Numbered from the stretch's first letter, positions 25,443-34,660 are shown. The stretch is DNA of 41,312 nucleotides from Chitinophagaceae bacterium UBA2375 (GCA_002343985.1 DDTB01000033.1:1-41312); one strand, 5' to 3'. Translations and numbers: made by a program. Notes: generated by a model from the sequence alone, not told the origin.

Positions 25443-27986
25443 ATGGACAATAATTTTTCAGCCAAAGTGCGGGACATCATCTCTTACAGCCGGGAGGAAG
25501 CATTGCGTTTGGGCAATGATTTCATCAGCACGGAACACCTGTTGCTGGGCCTGATCCGTGACGGGGAGAATACCGCGATCCGCATCCTCAAATCACTCAA
25601 TATTGATTTATTTGAGTTGCGCAAAGAAATCGAAAGCGCCGTAAAAGATAAAGCCAGTAAAAGCATCGCCAATATGAATTCACTGCCGCTCACCAAGCAG
25701 GCGGAGAAAGTGATACGCATTACCGTGCTGGAAGCGAAGTCGTTGAAAAGCGCCCAGGTGGAAACGGAACACCTCATGCTATCCATCCTGAAGAATAAGG
25801 AAAACATCGCGACCCAGATACTGAACCAGTTTGATGTGGACTATGATATTTTCCGCAATGAACTGGGTTTTGTCACCAGCAACCCTCCGCAAGCCGAATT
25901 TAATGAAGATGATGATTTTGATGACGAGCGGAAGCAATATGGACAGCAACCAAAATCTCAAAAGCCCGGTGCTGCCGGTCAGGCAAAATCAAAGACACCT
26001 GTACTGGATAATTTCGGACGCGACATCACCAGGTTGGCAGAGTCTGGTTCGCTGGATCCGATTGTAGGAAGGGAAAATGAAATTGAACGCGTATCACAAA
26101 TACTATCCCGCCGTAAAAAGAACAACCCGATCTTGATCGGTGAACCTGGTGTGGGTAAAACCGCGATTGTAGAGGGTTTGGCACTCCGCATTGTGCAACG
26201 CAAGGTATCAAGGGTTTTGTTTGATAAACGCGTGGTCAGCCTTGATTTGGCGGCCCTGGTAGCTGGCACGAAGTATCGCGGACAGTTCGAGGAGCGCATG
26301 AAAGCGATTATGAACGAACTGGAAAAAAACCGCGATGTGATTTTATTTATTGATGAGATCCACACCATCGTAGGTGCGGGTGGCGCCAGCGGCTCACTCG
26401 ATGCATCCAATATTTTCAAACCCGCGCTTGCCCGCGGCGAACTGCAATGCATTGGCGCATCTACATTGGATGAGTACCGCATGCATATTGAAAAAGACGG
26501 GGCGCTCGACCGCAGGTTCCAGAAAGTGATTGTGGACCAGCCTTCGGTGGATGAAGCCATAGAAATCCTCAATAATATCAAATCGAAATACGAAGACTAC
26601 CATAATGTAACCTATAGCCAGGAAGCCATCGAAGCATGCGTGAAACTGAGCGACAGGTACATGACAGATCGTCTGCTCCCCGATAAAGCCATCGATGTGC
26701 TGGATGAAGTGGGCGCGCGTAAGCATATTAAAAATATCAATGTCCCGCAAACCATCCTCGACCTTGAGCAAAAGATCGAAGACATCAAACTTGAGAAGAA
26801 CAAAGTGGTGAAAAGCCAGAAGTTTGAGGAAGCAGCTTCGCTCCGCGATACAGAAAAGAAATTACAGGAAGAATTGGAGAAGGCCAAGGCCGAATGGGAA
26901 GAAGAGAGCAAAAACAAACGCTACCCGATAGAAGAAGAGGATATCGCGGAAGTGGTGTGCATGATGACAGGCATCCCGGTGAAGCGCATGGTACAGGCTG
27001 AAACAGAAAAACTGCGCCGCATGGGCGAAGACCTGCGGGGCGCTGTAGTTGGCCAGCAGGATGCCATCAACAAAGTGGTGAAAGCCATCCAGCGTAACCG
27101 TGTGGGTTTGAAGGATCCCAAGAAACCCATCGGTACATTTATCTTCCTGGGTCCTACAGGTGTAGGAAAAACAGAACTGGCCCGTTCGCTCGCCAAGCAT
27201 ATGTTCGACAGCGAAGACGCGTTGATCCGGATCGACATGAGCGAATACATGGAAAAATTCACCGTTAGCCGCCTTATTGGCGCCCCTCCCGGGTATGTGG
27301 GTTATGAAGAGGGCGGACAGCTAACGGAAAGGGTTAGACGCAAACCGTACAGCGTTATCCTGCTCGATGAGATCGAAAAGGCGCACCCTGATATTTTCAA
27401 CATCCTCCTGCAGGTGTTGGATGACGGACAGTTAACCGATGGCCTTGGCCGTAAGGTTGACTTCAAGAATACGCTCATCATCATGACATCGAACATCGGC
27501 GCGCGCCAGTTGAAAGATTTTGGCGATGGCGTGGGTTTTGCCACCAAGGCAAGGCAGGAAAGCATGGATGAAAATAATAGGGCCGTAATCGAAAAGGCGC
27601 TCAAACGTACTTTCAGCCCCGAATTCCTGAACCGTATTGATGATGTGATTGTGTTTAACTCCCTGAGCAAAGAAAACATCTTTGAAATCATCGATATCCT
27701 GATGAAGGGCGTGATGAACCGCCTGAGCAACCTGGGCTTCAGCCTGGAGCTGAGTACGGAGGCCAAAGAGTTTTTGTCTGACAAGGGATACGATAGCGCC
27801 TTCGGCGCGAGGCCTCTGCACCGGGCCATTCAGAAATACCTGGAAGACCCATTGGCGGAAGAGATACTCAATATGCACATCAAGCCCGGCGATGTATTGA
27901 TCGCGGAACTGGATAAGGAGAATGCCAAAATCCTGTTCAGGTTGAAAGAAGAACCCAAAAAGCGGGAAAAGAAATCGGAAGCCTGA
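25443..27986 (+). CDS. clpC: ATP-dependent Clp protease ATP-binding subunit ClpC
   Basis: An 847-residue Hsp100 unfoldase that feeds substrates to ClpP. Two Clp-N repeats are at about 1-145, followed by a charged linker. The first AAA module has Walker A GEPGVGKTA (about 232) and Walker B LFIDEIHT. The middle region carries a UVR motif (KSQKFEEAASLRDTEKKLQEE), which marks ClpC rather than ClpB, whose long coiled coil is missing. The second AAA module has GPTGVGKTE (about 569), the Walker B-like VILLDEIEKAHPD and the arginine-finger region. The C-terminal D2-small domain (GARPLHRAIQKYLEDPLAEE) is present and the tail is Lys/Glu-rich. It starts at ATG 25443, divergent from the STAS gene, and is followed by a strong terminator. 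Confidence 0.96.
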   Translation: MDNNFSAKVRDIISYSREEALRLGNDFISTEHLLLGLIRDGENTAIRILKSLNIDLFELRKEIESAVKDKASKSIANMNSLPLTKQAEKVIRITVLEAKSLKSAQVETEHLMLSILKNKENIATQILNQFDVDYDIFRNELGFVTSNPPQAEFNEDDDFDDERKQYGQQPKSQKPGAAGQAKSKTPVLDNFGRDITRLAESGSLDPIVGRENEIERVSQILSRRKKNNPILIGEPGVGKTAIVEGLALRIVQRKVSRVLFDKRVVSLDLAALVAGTKYRGQFEERMKAIMNELEKNRDVILFIDEIHTIVGAGGASGSLDASNIFKPALARGELQCIGASTLDEYRMHIEKDGALDRRFQKVIVDQPSVDEAIEILNNIKSKYEDYHNVTYSQEAIEACVKLSDRYMTDRLLPDKAIDVLDEVGARKHIKNINVPQTILDLEQKIEDIKLEKNKVVKSQKFEEAASLRDTEKKLQEELEKAKAEWEEESKNKRYPIEEEDIAEVVCMMTGIPVKRMVQAETEKLRRMGEDLRGAVVGQQDAINKVVKAIQRNRVGLKDPKKPIGTFIFLGPTGVGKTELARSLAKHMFDSEDALIRIDMSEYMEKFTVSRLIGAPPGYVGYEEGGQLTERVRRKPYSVILLDEIEKAHPDIFNILLQVLDDGQLTDGLGRKVDFKNTLIIMTSNIGARQLKDFGDGVGFATKARQESMDENNRAVIEKALKRTFSPEFLNRIDDVIVFNSLSKENIFEIIDILMKGVMNRLSNLGFSLELSTEAKEFLSDKGYDSAFGARPLHRAIQKYLEDPLAEEILNMHIKPGDVLIAELDKENAKILFRLKEEPKKREKKSEA

Positions 27987-28013
27987 TACTAACAATCATT
28001 GATTAAATATTTA

Positions 28014-28040
28014 AGAGTCGCAAATGCGGCTCTTTTTTTG
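28014..28040 (+). terminator. Terminator after clpC
   Basis: Stem AGAGTCGC / GCGGCTCT (one G-U pair) with an AAAT loop, followed by seven T. Confidence 0.9.
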
Positions 28041-28138
28041 CCATTATTTTTTTCAATAAATAAAAATGTATGACTTTTACAATCTCGAATTGCATTCCAT
28101 CCTATGCAAATCACAGATATAAAATTCAGCATGCATTC

Positions 28139-28840
28139 ATGAAAAAGATCATCATAACCATTGATGGCTGGTCTTCCTGCGGAAAAAGCACCCTGGCCAA
28201 GCAACTCGCCAGGGAACTGGGTTATGTTTACATCGATAGCGGCGCGATGTACAGGGCGATTACCTTGTTTTTTTTACGGAACCATATCGACTGGACGGAT
28301 GATATCAAGGTGAGGGATGCATTAAAAAACATTCACCTGAGTTTTTCATATAACGATAAATTGCAGCAATCGGAAATTTACCTGAATGATGAAAATGTTG
28401 AGTACGTAATCCGCGACCTGGTAGTGGCAGAGAAGGTGAGCGATGTGGCAGCGATCCCCGCCGTTCGGACCTTCGCGGTAAAACAACAGCAAAGCCTGGG
28501 CCGCCATAAAGGCATCGTGATGGATGGCCGTGATATTGGTACCACCGTTTTCCCGCAGGCCGAATTGAAAATATTTATGACGGCTGATATCGCGGTGAGG
28601 GTAGACAGGCGGTTCCGTGAAATGTACCTGAAGAACCCGAATGTAACCATTGAGGAGGTAAAGAACAACCTCGAAATGCGCGACTATATTGATTCCAACA
28701 GGGAAGTAAGCCCTTTGCGCAAAGCGGATGACGCCGTCTTGCTCGATAATACAAACCTGACAATGGATGAGCAGCTCGCGTTCGCATTAATCCTCGTGCG
28801 ACAGATCATCGGGCAAACAGCAGTTAGGCAGGAAAGCTAA
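28139..28840 (+). CDS. cmk: Cytidylate kinase
   Basis: A 233-residue nucleoside monophosphate kinase that phosphorylates CMP and dCMP. It starts MKKIIITIDGWSSCGKST with the P-loop at residues 9-17. YIDSGAMYRAITL, VVAEKVSDVAAIPAVR, the GIVMDGRDIGTTVFPQAELK block and the lid RRFREMY are family hallmarks. The ATG at 28139 is chosen over the longer frame from 28070, which adds 23 residues without family character. Its last 17 bases overlap the end of ispH, which is transcribed towards it. No terminator was seen in the overlap. Confidence 0.95.
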   Translation: MKKIIITIDGWSSCGKSTLAKQLARELGYVYIDSGAMYRAITLFFLRNHIDWTDDIKVRDALKNIHLSFSYNDKLQQSEIYLNDENVEYVIRDLVVAEKVSDVAAIPAVRTFAVKQQQSLGRHKGIVMDGRDIGTTVFPQAELKIFMTADIAVRVDRRFREMYLKNPNVTIEEVKNNLEMRDYIDSNREVSPLRKADDAVLLDNTNLTMDEQLAFALILVRQIIGQTAVRQES

Positions 28841-30050
28841 CCTCTGCTTCTGCTTCCGCTTCGATGCCAATTACAGAAACAAGTTTTTGTATCACTTCAT
28901 CCACCATCGCGTCGGGGCAACTGGCACCGCTTGTCATGAGTATCCGCACAGGCCTGTGCGCAGGCAGGTACTGATGTGTTATTTTTTCCTGCTGATGATG
29001 AAAGTCAAAATGATGGATGTCGTTTGCCGATAAAATGCGCGCGGCACTGTCGATATAATAAGTGGGAAGTTTGACTTCACAGAGCTCCACGAGGTGCGAT
29101 GTATTGCTGCTTTTATATCCGCCCACAACAATGGCCAGGTCCGCTTCCTGTTCCAACAAGCCATACACGGCCGATTGATTGTCGTTGGTGGCATAACAAA
29201 GTGTGTCCCTGGTGTCTGCAAATCTTTCTGATACCTGCTCTCCCGTCAATTGATATTTTTCTGTCATCACCTGTTTCAGGAAATCGGAAATGGCTTGTGT
29301 ATCGCTGGCCAACATGGTAGTTTGGTTCACCACACCAATCCTCTGCAGGTGTTTGCGTACATCAAATCCATCTGAAAACCTGCCGGCAAATTTTTCATAA
29401 AAGCTTTCATGGTTTTCATCATTCTTGATATATTCTGCCAGCAGCCTTGCTTCTTCCATGTCATTTACAATCACTGTAGGCGTATGGCTGGCGGCATGCG
29501 AAAAAGTGGCCCTGGTTTCTTCATGCGAAGGTTTACCATGCACTATCACCGTGTAATCAAGTTTAGCTATCTGCTCGCTGCGGTTCCATACCTTCTCCAC
29601 AAATGGACAAGTGGTATTGTATGCTTCGATGCGGATGCCGATCTCCCGCAATTTTTTTTCGATATCGAGTGTTGTGCCGAATGCGGGAATGATCACAATA
29701 TCGTCTGCCGTCAATGTATCAAAGGGGATCAGTTGCCGGCCATAGGTATCCTGCAGGAAAACCACACCGCGCTCCCTAAGGTCATCATTCACTTTGGGGT
29801 TGTGGATCATTTCGCTCAGCAGGTATATCCTTTTGCCGGGATTTTCATCCACCGTGCGGAACGCGATTTCAATAGCATTTTCCACACCGTAACAGAAACC
29901 AAAGTGCCTGGCCAGGTACACTTGCAATGGGCCAAAATCAAGCAGGGTAGGCCTGAAATCTTTTTTCATTTTGTCGGCCTGTTTCCTTTGCTCTTTGATG
30001 GAACTGATCAGGGCGCTGCGATAGGTAAAGGGAATGGAAAACTTCTTCAT
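28824..30050 (-). CDS. ispH: 4-hydroxy-3-methylbut-2-enyl diphosphate reductase (long form)
   Basis: The last enzyme of the MEP isoprenoid pathway, making IPP and DMAPP with a [4Fe-4S] cluster. Cluster cysteines are Cys53 (RHFGFCYGVENAI), Cys148 (NTTCPFV) and Cys285 (DTLCYATNDNQ). VHGKPSHEET, the NQTTML block, GGYKSSNT and the TSGASCPD block are also conserved. At 408 residues it is much longer than the approximately 315-residue E. coli enzyme; it resembles the longer cyanobacterial or plant type, with an N-terminal extension (about 1-40) and an insert around 190-235. A full TAnnTTTG box (TACCTTTG) with upstream TTTG supports its promoter. Its end overlaps cmk by 17 bases. Confidence 0.95.
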   Translation of the reverse strand: MKKFSIPFTYRSALISSIKEQRKQADKMKKDFRPTLLDFGPLQVYLARHFGFCYGVENAIEIAFRTVDENPGKRIYLLSEMIHNPKVNDDLRERGVVFLQDTYGRQLIPFDTLTADDIVIIPAFGTTLDIEKKLREIGIRIEAYNTTCPFVEKVWNRSEQIAKLDYTVIVHGKPSHEETRATFSHAASHTPTVIVNDMEEARLLAEYIKNDENHESFYEKFAGRFSDGFDVRKHLQRIGVVNQTTMLASDTQAISDFLKQVMTEKYQLTGEQVSERFADTRDTLCYATNDNQSAVYGLLEQEADLAIVVGGYKSSNTSHLVELCEVKLPTYYIDSAARILSANDIHHFDFHHQQEKITHQYLPAHRPVRILMTSGASCPDAMVDEVIQKLVSVIGIEAEAEAEVSFPA

Positions 30051-30068
30051 GATCTTTTATAACAAATG

Positions 30069-30097
30069 CAAAGGTACAATGTTGCGGTCTAAACAAA
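30069..30097 (-). promoter_or_regulatory. Bacteroidota-type promoter of ispH
   Basis: Minus strand: TTTG (30097-30094), 17 bases, TACCTTTG (30076-30069), then 18 bases to the ATG codon at 30050. It interlocks with the candidate promoter of the divergent amylase gene. Confidence 0.55.
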
Positions 30098-30112
30098 CCG
30101 GCAGTTGATTTG
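30082..30112 (+). promoter_or_regulatory. Candidate promoter of the alpha-amylase family gene
   Basis: TTG (30082-30084), 20 bases, TTGATTTG (30105-30112), one mismatch to TAnnTTTG. Transcription from here would start after the ORF's upstream TTG, supporting the TTG at 30138 as start codon. Confidence 0.4.
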
Positions 30113-30137
30113 TCGTATATTAGTTGCTTTAACTGAT

Positions 30138-31394
30138 TTGCAAAAGCCATTTACCATACCATCCTTTTTACCACTTAGCCAGGTGTACGAGGTGAATTTG
30201 CGCCAGTACACGCCCGAAGGCAGCATACAGGCATTCCGCAAGCATTTGCCGCGCCTGCAGGAATTGGGTGTCGATACCTGTTGGTTCATGCCCGTGCACC
30301 CCATCGGGATCAAAAACCGGAAGGGTAGCCTCGGCAGCTATTATTGCGTGAGGGATTACAGGGATGTGAACCCGGAGTTCGGGACATTGTCTGATTTTAA
30401 AGAGATGGTGGAGGATATGCATGCCCGGGGCATGAAACTGGTTATTGATTGGGTGGGTAACCACGCGGCCTGGGACAATGTTTGGGTTGATCAGCACCCG
30501 GAGTATTTCCTAACGGGAACGGGTGGACGATTTTTATCTCCGTACGACTGGGATGATGTCATTCAGTTCAACCACAGGAACAAAGGGCAACAGGAAGCCA
30601 TGCTGCAGGCAATGGTATTCTGGGTGCGTGAAATGGATATTGACGGGTTCAGGGCCGATTTCGCGCACCTCGTTCCAAATGAATTCTGGGCCGGGGCCAG
30701 GAAAAAACTGGAAGAAATCAAGCCGGAACTGATCTGGCTGGCGGAAGCTGAGGGTGACGACATTTATCAAACTTTCGATATCAATTATGGGTGGGCATGG
30801 ATGCATTTTACGGAACGCTTTATCAAAGAAGCATTGCCAGTGGCCGCGTTCAGGGATTTTATCCGGAGTGAATTCGCCGAAGCCGGCCCCCTGCGTTACC
30901 AGCTTTTATTTACCTGTACGCACGATGAAAACAGCAACAAGGGCACGGAGTATGAGCGCTATGGCATTTATGCGCAGGCATTGGCTGTTTGCATGTACGC
31001 GTTGCCGTTATCCATACCGTTGATTTACGGTGGACAGGAAATCCCGAACCATAAACGGCTCCCATTTTTTGACAAGGATTTCATGGAATGGCCTGAAAGG
31101 CCCGCACTCACTGGTTTTTACAAAGCTTTGATCAGATTCCGGAAACAAAGTTTTGCCGGCGGTGAGATCAGCTTCCCGGAAGCGCCGGATGGCCTGTTGG
31201 TGTTTTGCCGCAGGCATCACACAAAAGAAGAAATTTTCGCTGCCAACTTTGGCAGGTCAACCATCTCCACTGCTATTAGTGTACCCGGAAGCTCAGGACA
31301 ATATCGGGATTTGTTTGCCAATAATCATGTGGATCTAAAAGAGAAAAAGGATATTGAGCTTCCACCTGGCGGTTATATTTTATTGTACAGGTAA
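30138..31394 (+). CDS. GH13 alpha-amylase family protein, TTG start
   Basis: A 418-residue TIM-barrel glycosidase. Family regions are visible: MKLVIDWVGNHAAWD (region I, with the usual Asn-His), DGFRADFAHLVP with the nucleophile Asp at about 173 (region II), LIWLAEAE with the acid/base Glu at about 205 (region III) and FTCTHDENSN (region IV, about 260). A short C-terminal beta-domain closes the protein. There is no signal peptide, so it should be cytoplasmic and act on intracellular oligosaccharides or glycogen-like polymers; the precise substrate is unknown. The start (M)QKPFTIPSFLPLSQVYEVNLRQY uses TTG at 30138. Divergent from ispH with interlocked promoters. Confidence 0.88.
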   Translation: MQKPFTIPSFLPLSQVYEVNLRQYTPEGSIQAFRKHLPRLQELGVDTCWFMPVHPIGIKNRKGSLGSYYCVRDYRDVNPEFGTLSDFKEMVEDMHARGMKLVIDWVGNHAAWDNVWVDQHPEYFLTGTGGRFLSPYDWDDVIQFNHRNKGQQEAMLQAMVFWVREMDIDGFRADFAHLVPNEFWAGARKKLEEIKPELIWLAEAEGDDIYQTFDINYGWAWMHFTERFIKEALPVAAFRDFIRSEFAEAGPLRYQLLFTCTHDENSNKGTEYERYGIYAQALAVCMYALPLSIPLIYGGQEIPNHKRLPFFDKDFMEWPERPALTGFYKALIRFRKQSFAGGEISFPEAPDGLLVFCRRHHTKEEIFAANFGRSTISTAISVPGSSGQYRDLFANNHVDLKEKKDIELPPGGYILLYR

Positions 31395-31397
31395 TAA

Positions 31398-31429
31398 TAA
31401 AAAAAATGCCCCGCATCTGACAGGGCATT
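31398..31429 (-). terminator. Terminator of the HtrA gene (minus strand)
   Basis: Stem AATGCCC / GGGCATT with an 11-base loop. On the minus strand it is followed by a run of T; on the plus strand only by GATAATTTT, so it chiefly ends the protease transcript but may serve the amylase gene too. Confidence 0.75.
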
Positions 31430-31463
31430 GATAATTTTCCTCTGGGTTTTACTTCATCAAATC

Positions 31464-32999
31464 TTAGTCGCCGAGGTTGATCATGTATTCATATAATCCA
31501 TCGTATCCGGGGTAGAAACCGGTGATGTTTACAGTTTTTTGATCTGCCAGGGCTTTATTAAGTTCTGCCACGTTTTTCACTTCCTGGTTGTTGATGCGCA
31601 GGATGATGAAACCGTCTTTCATCCTGGTTTGGTCGTTCAATACACCTTCATTGATTTTCTTAACTACTACACCGCCTTTCACACCGTAATCCGCCGCTTT
31701 GTTGCGGTCAAGTTCTGTTAACTCGGCGCCAAGCATTTCCGCCTGCGATTCCGTTTTCACCAGGTCGTATGTACCGGCTTTATTTTTCAGCATAACGGTG
31801 TATGTGAATGGCTTGTCGTTGCGTACAACGGTAACGGATACCTTATCGCCGGGTTTGTACCTGCTGATCTGGTCCTGCAGTTCGCCACCTGAGTTAACAT
31901 TCACACCGTTGATTTTTTGGATTCGGTCGCCCCTGCGGATACCGGCTGCATAGGCGCCGCCATCTTTCGGAACTTCCACCGCGTAGATGCCATCGTAAGC
32001 GCTGCTGGGGATACCTTCCGTTTTCTTACGTTCTTCCGTAAGGTCGGCCGCGTTGGCAAACTGGATGCCCATATATCCACGCTGTACCGTACCAAATTTA
32101 ATCAGGTCGTCTACCACTTTTTTCGCGATGTTGACAGGTATCGCATAAGAATACCCGGAGTAATAACCTGTTGGAGAAGCGATGGCAGAATTGATGCCGA
32201 TCAGTTTACCGTCAGTATTGATCAGGGCGCCGCCGCTATTACCCATGTTCACCGCCGCGTCTGTCTGGATAAATGATTCCACAGCGTTCACCGTATTGCC
32301 GCTGCGGTCGCGGTTCAGTCCGATGCTGCGCGCCTTGGCGCTGACAATGCCTGCGGTTACGGTGGTTTCAAGGTTCAGGGGGTAACCGATGGCCAACACC
32401 CACTGGCCGATTTTTACATCATCCGAATTGCCATACAACAGGTATGGGAGCCCGGAAGCTTCAACCTTAATCACGGCCAGGTCGTACGCGGGATCCGCGC
32501 CCACCACGGTGGCCTTAAAAGTTTTCTTATTACTTAATGTAACGGTGATCTCATCCGCTTTTTGAATCACGTGGTTATTGGTAACGATATATCCATCGGC
32601 ACTGATGATCACACCGGAACCGGAAGCCCTTTGTTCAGGGATGATGTTCATGCGGCGCCCGCCAAAAAATTGTTCAAATAAATCATCATCAAAGAAGTCG
32701 CTGAAAGGGTTATTACGCGGGCTTGGCAGGTTATTGGTTACCTGCTTGGCGTTGGTTTTTGTTTTGATATGCACAACAGCGGGTATGGCTGCCTGTGATG
32801 AAGCGGTAAAATCAACTGAGCCCGGGTTGTTGGGCGCGCCATCTTCGTTTGCGGCTAACCGGTAGTTCGAAGGAAGTACACCGGGTTGTTGCCCCGCATA
32901 CACATGTTCATTTTTTACCCAACGACCATAACCCCAAATGATGGCGGTGGTGGTTAACGCGCTGATGAATACAGTGGCTAAAATTTGCTTCAGTTTCAT
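31464..32999 (-). CDS. HtrA/DegQ-family periplasmic serine protease
   Basis: A 511-residue envelope protease and chaperone-like quality-control factor. The N-terminus MKLKQILATVFISALTTTAIIWGYG is a signal or anchor helix. The trypsin-like domain has the triad His143 (TNNHVI), Asp173 (AYDLAVIKV) and Ser255 (NMGNSGGALI). Two PDZ domains follow: about 305-405, with GIYAVEVPKDGGAYAAGIRRGDRI, and about 415-511. The acidic and aromatic loop FSDFFDDDLFEQFFG precedes the catalytic domain as in other DegQ-like enzymes. ATG 32999 is preferred over TTG 33020 because it opens a normal signal sequence. Direct repeats at 33082-33110 stand upstream. Same strand as the LuxC-like reductase gene further up. 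Confidence 0.95.
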   Translation of the reverse strand: MKLKQILATVFISALTTTAIIWGYGRWVKNEHVYAGQQPGVLPSNYRLAANEDGAPNNPGSVDFTASSQAAIPAVVHIKTKTNAKQVTNNLPSPRNNPFSDFFDDDLFEQFFGGRRMNIIPEQRASGSGVIISADGYIVTNNHVIQKADEITVTLSNKKTFKATVVGADPAYDLAVIKVEASGLPYLLYGNSDDVKIGQWVLAIGYPLNLETTVTAGIVSAKARSIGLNRDRSGNTVNAVESFIQTDAAVNMGNSGGALINTDGKLIGINSAIASPTGYYSGYSYAIPVNIAKKVVDDLIKFGTVQRGYMGIQFANAADLTEERKKTEGIPSSAYDGIYAVEVPKDGGAYAAGIRRGDRIQKINGVNVNSGGELQDQISRYKPGDKVSVTVVRNDKPFTYTVMLKNKAGTYDLVKTESQAEMLGAELTELDRNKAADYGVKGGVVVKKINEGVLNDQTRMKDGFIILRINNQEVKNVAELNKALADQKTVNITGFYPGYDGLYEYMINLGD

Positions 33000-33081
33000 G
33001 GTCCTTTGTTTTATTTTCAACTAAGTATTCGGTCTTACCCGGCACAAATCCTGTGCCTGTACCCTGCAATTTACATAGGGC

Positions 33082-33110
33082 CTGACAGAATGGACAGTCT
33101 GAACTGACAG
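33082..33110. promoter_or_regulatory. GACAG repeats upstream of the HtrA gene, possible operator
   Basis: CTGACAG occurs at 33082-33088 and 33104-33110 (22 bp apart, two helical turns), with GGACAG between them at 33092-33097. A weak TACTTAGT box with TTTG 17 bases before it lies closer to the start on the minus strand (33020-33048). Confidence 0.4.
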
Positions 33111-33142
33111 GTTTAACATTTAATTAGGAAGGGTTTCGTAGA

Positions 33143-34141
33143 TCAGGAAAGCCCTGCCAGGAATCGCATGGTATCCACCCCATCGGCATAGTTGGACAAG
33201 CCGGGTTTCTGTGCTTCTCCGAATGGGATATGGCCCTCACCAACAATACACTGCACCGATTCGTTTTGTTGCAATCCCTGCAGCAATTCCGGCCGGTTTG
33301 TGTAGTACTCGTAATGCAGGACGCCAATGGCAGAGAATAGCGCTGGGTGTTCAATCAGCAGGGTAGTGCCATTGGTCATGTAAGCCTGTTTATTCAGGAG
33401 GATCAGGGAAAGCTGGTAATCGTAATTATTCGCATACTTGTGCATGTCTTTTAAACCGGCGTATGCATCGAATGCGCGCAGCAGGGGAATAAAATCGTAG
33501 GCCGGCGGCACATAAATTTTAGTGACATTCCTGCAACCAAGCCCGAAAAAAAGATGCACATCATTTGCCAGCAAATCCAACTCCTGTTCTGTTTCATTGC
33601 CTGTCAGGATGGCAACCGAGGTTTTATTGGAACGGATGATATGCGGGAAGCGGGCGAAGTAATAGTCAAAATACCGGGCCGACTGGTTGCTTCCGGTAGC
33701 TATGTACGCATCGCAACCTTTTAATGTATCGGATACCTGTACATCCTTTTCCAGGCTGGGGCTCATGGTATGCAGGGTTTCAACGATATAGCGCATCAGC
33801 ATTTCGTCGCGCGACGAGGGCTTGATCATCAGCCGGTGGCCGCTGATGATGACGGACAATAAATCGTGAAAACCTACCATTGGAATGTTTCCAGCCATCA
33901 CCACACCCACCAGTCTGGGTTGCACCGGCTCCATGGTTTCATATGCCCCTGCCCAAGCCTTCAACTTGTCTTCCTGCAGGTATTGTTCGATGATGTTTTT
34001 GACCGCTAAATCAATGAACCCGGGCGTAAACCATGAATTGGCAGCGGCGGCCCTTGCTTTTGCTTCAAGCCAGGATTCGGGTTCTTTTTTCAGATAAGCG
34101 CCCAGGGCTGTAAATAATTCAATCCGCTGTTGTAAATTCAT
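33143..34141 (-). CDS. Acyl-CoA reductase, LuxC family
   Basis: A 332-residue protein of the LuxC/acyl-CoA reductase family, which reduces acyl-CoA or acyl-thioester to aldehyde with NAD(P)H. The core shows VGVVMAGNIPMVGFHDLLSVIISGH (nucleotide-binding region), the KPSSRDEML segment, ATGSNQSARYFDYYF, and FGLGCRNVTKIYVP with the likely catalytic Cys. The ATG at 34141 (MNLQQRIELF) is chosen; the longer frame to 34249 would run across the divergent ferredoxin gene start at 34179. The pairing of this reductase with a divergent ferredoxin is common in Bacteroidota genomes as I recall, but its physiological substrate is not known. Confidence 0.9.
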   Translation of the reverse strand: MNLQQRIELFTALGAYLKKEPESWLEAKARAAAANSWFTPGFIDLAVKNIIEQYLQEDKLKAWAGAYETMEPVQPRLVGVVMAGNIPMVGFHDLLSVIISGHRLMIKPSSRDEMLMRYIVETLHTMSPSLEKDVQVSDTLKGCDAYIATGSNQSARYFDYYFARFPHIIRSNKTSVAILTGNETEQELDLLANDVHLFFGLGCRNVTKIYVPPAYDFIPLLRAFDAYAGLKDMHKYANNYDYQLSLILLNKQAYMTNGTTLLIEHPALFSAIGVLHYEYYTNRPELLQGLQQNESVQCIVGEGHIPFGEAQKPGLSNYADGVDTMRFLAGLS

Positions 34142-34178
34142 GTTCAAATAATTATATTGCAACAAAAATACAGTAGAG

Positions 34179-34526
34179 ATGGCTATTAAGATAACCGATG
34201 AATGCATCAACTGCGGCGCCTGTGAACCAGAGTGCCCCAACAACGCCATTTACGAAGGCGGCGTGGAATGGGCCATTGCAGATGGCACAACCGTTAAAGG
34301 GACTTATACATTGATGGACGGGACTTCAGTGGACTCGGACCAGCGTCATGCGCCAATCAGTGCCGACACCTATTACATCGTCCCCAATAAGTGCACAGAA
34401 TGCCAGGGCTTCCACGAAGAGCCTCAGTGCGCGGCCGTTTGCCCGGTTGATTGCTGCGTTCCAGACGAAGCCTACCGCGAAACGGTGGATGAACTAATGG
34501 CGAAAAAAGAGAAACTGCATATCTGA
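34179..34526 (+). CDS. Ferredoxin with two [4Fe-4S] clusters
   Basis: A 115-residue dicluster ferredoxin. The first motif is CINCGACEPECP, the second CTECQGFHEEPQCAAVCP with a longer insert between its Cys residues. A 50-residue insertion between the motifs (about 24-72) is typical of the alpha/proteobacterial-type FdxA-like long ferredoxins. It should carry electrons in the cytoplasm. It is divergent from the acyl-CoA reductase gene with 37 bases between the start codons, so their promoters must overlap or lie partly in the genes. A strong terminator follows at 34582-34616. Confidence 0.93.
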   Translation: MAIKITDECINCGACEPECPNNAIYEGGVEWAIADGTTVKGTYTLMDGTSVDSDQRHAPISADTYYIVPNKCTECQGFHEEPQCAAVCPVDCCVPDEAYRETVDELMAKKEKLHI

Positions 34527-34581
34527 TCTTTTTTATAAGGCCGTAAGGCTTCATACAGCAGGTGATATTTCCTGCTTTCCT

Positions 34582-34616
34582 GGCGAGGGTATTAGAAAAA
34601 TACTTTCGCCTTTTTT
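34582..34616 (+). terminator. Terminator after the ferredoxin gene
   Basis: A 12-bp stem (GGCGAGGGTATT / AATACTTTCGCC, with G-U pairs) around AGAAA, followed by six T. Confidence 0.88.
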
Positions 34617-34660
34617 ATGTACCTGCCACTTAGCTGATTTTTACTATATTGCCTGCCATA

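Noticed and set aside
34142..34249. N-terminal extension of the acyl-CoA reductase to 34249
   Set aside because: It would cover the start of the ferredoxin gene on the other strand and lacks similarity to the family.
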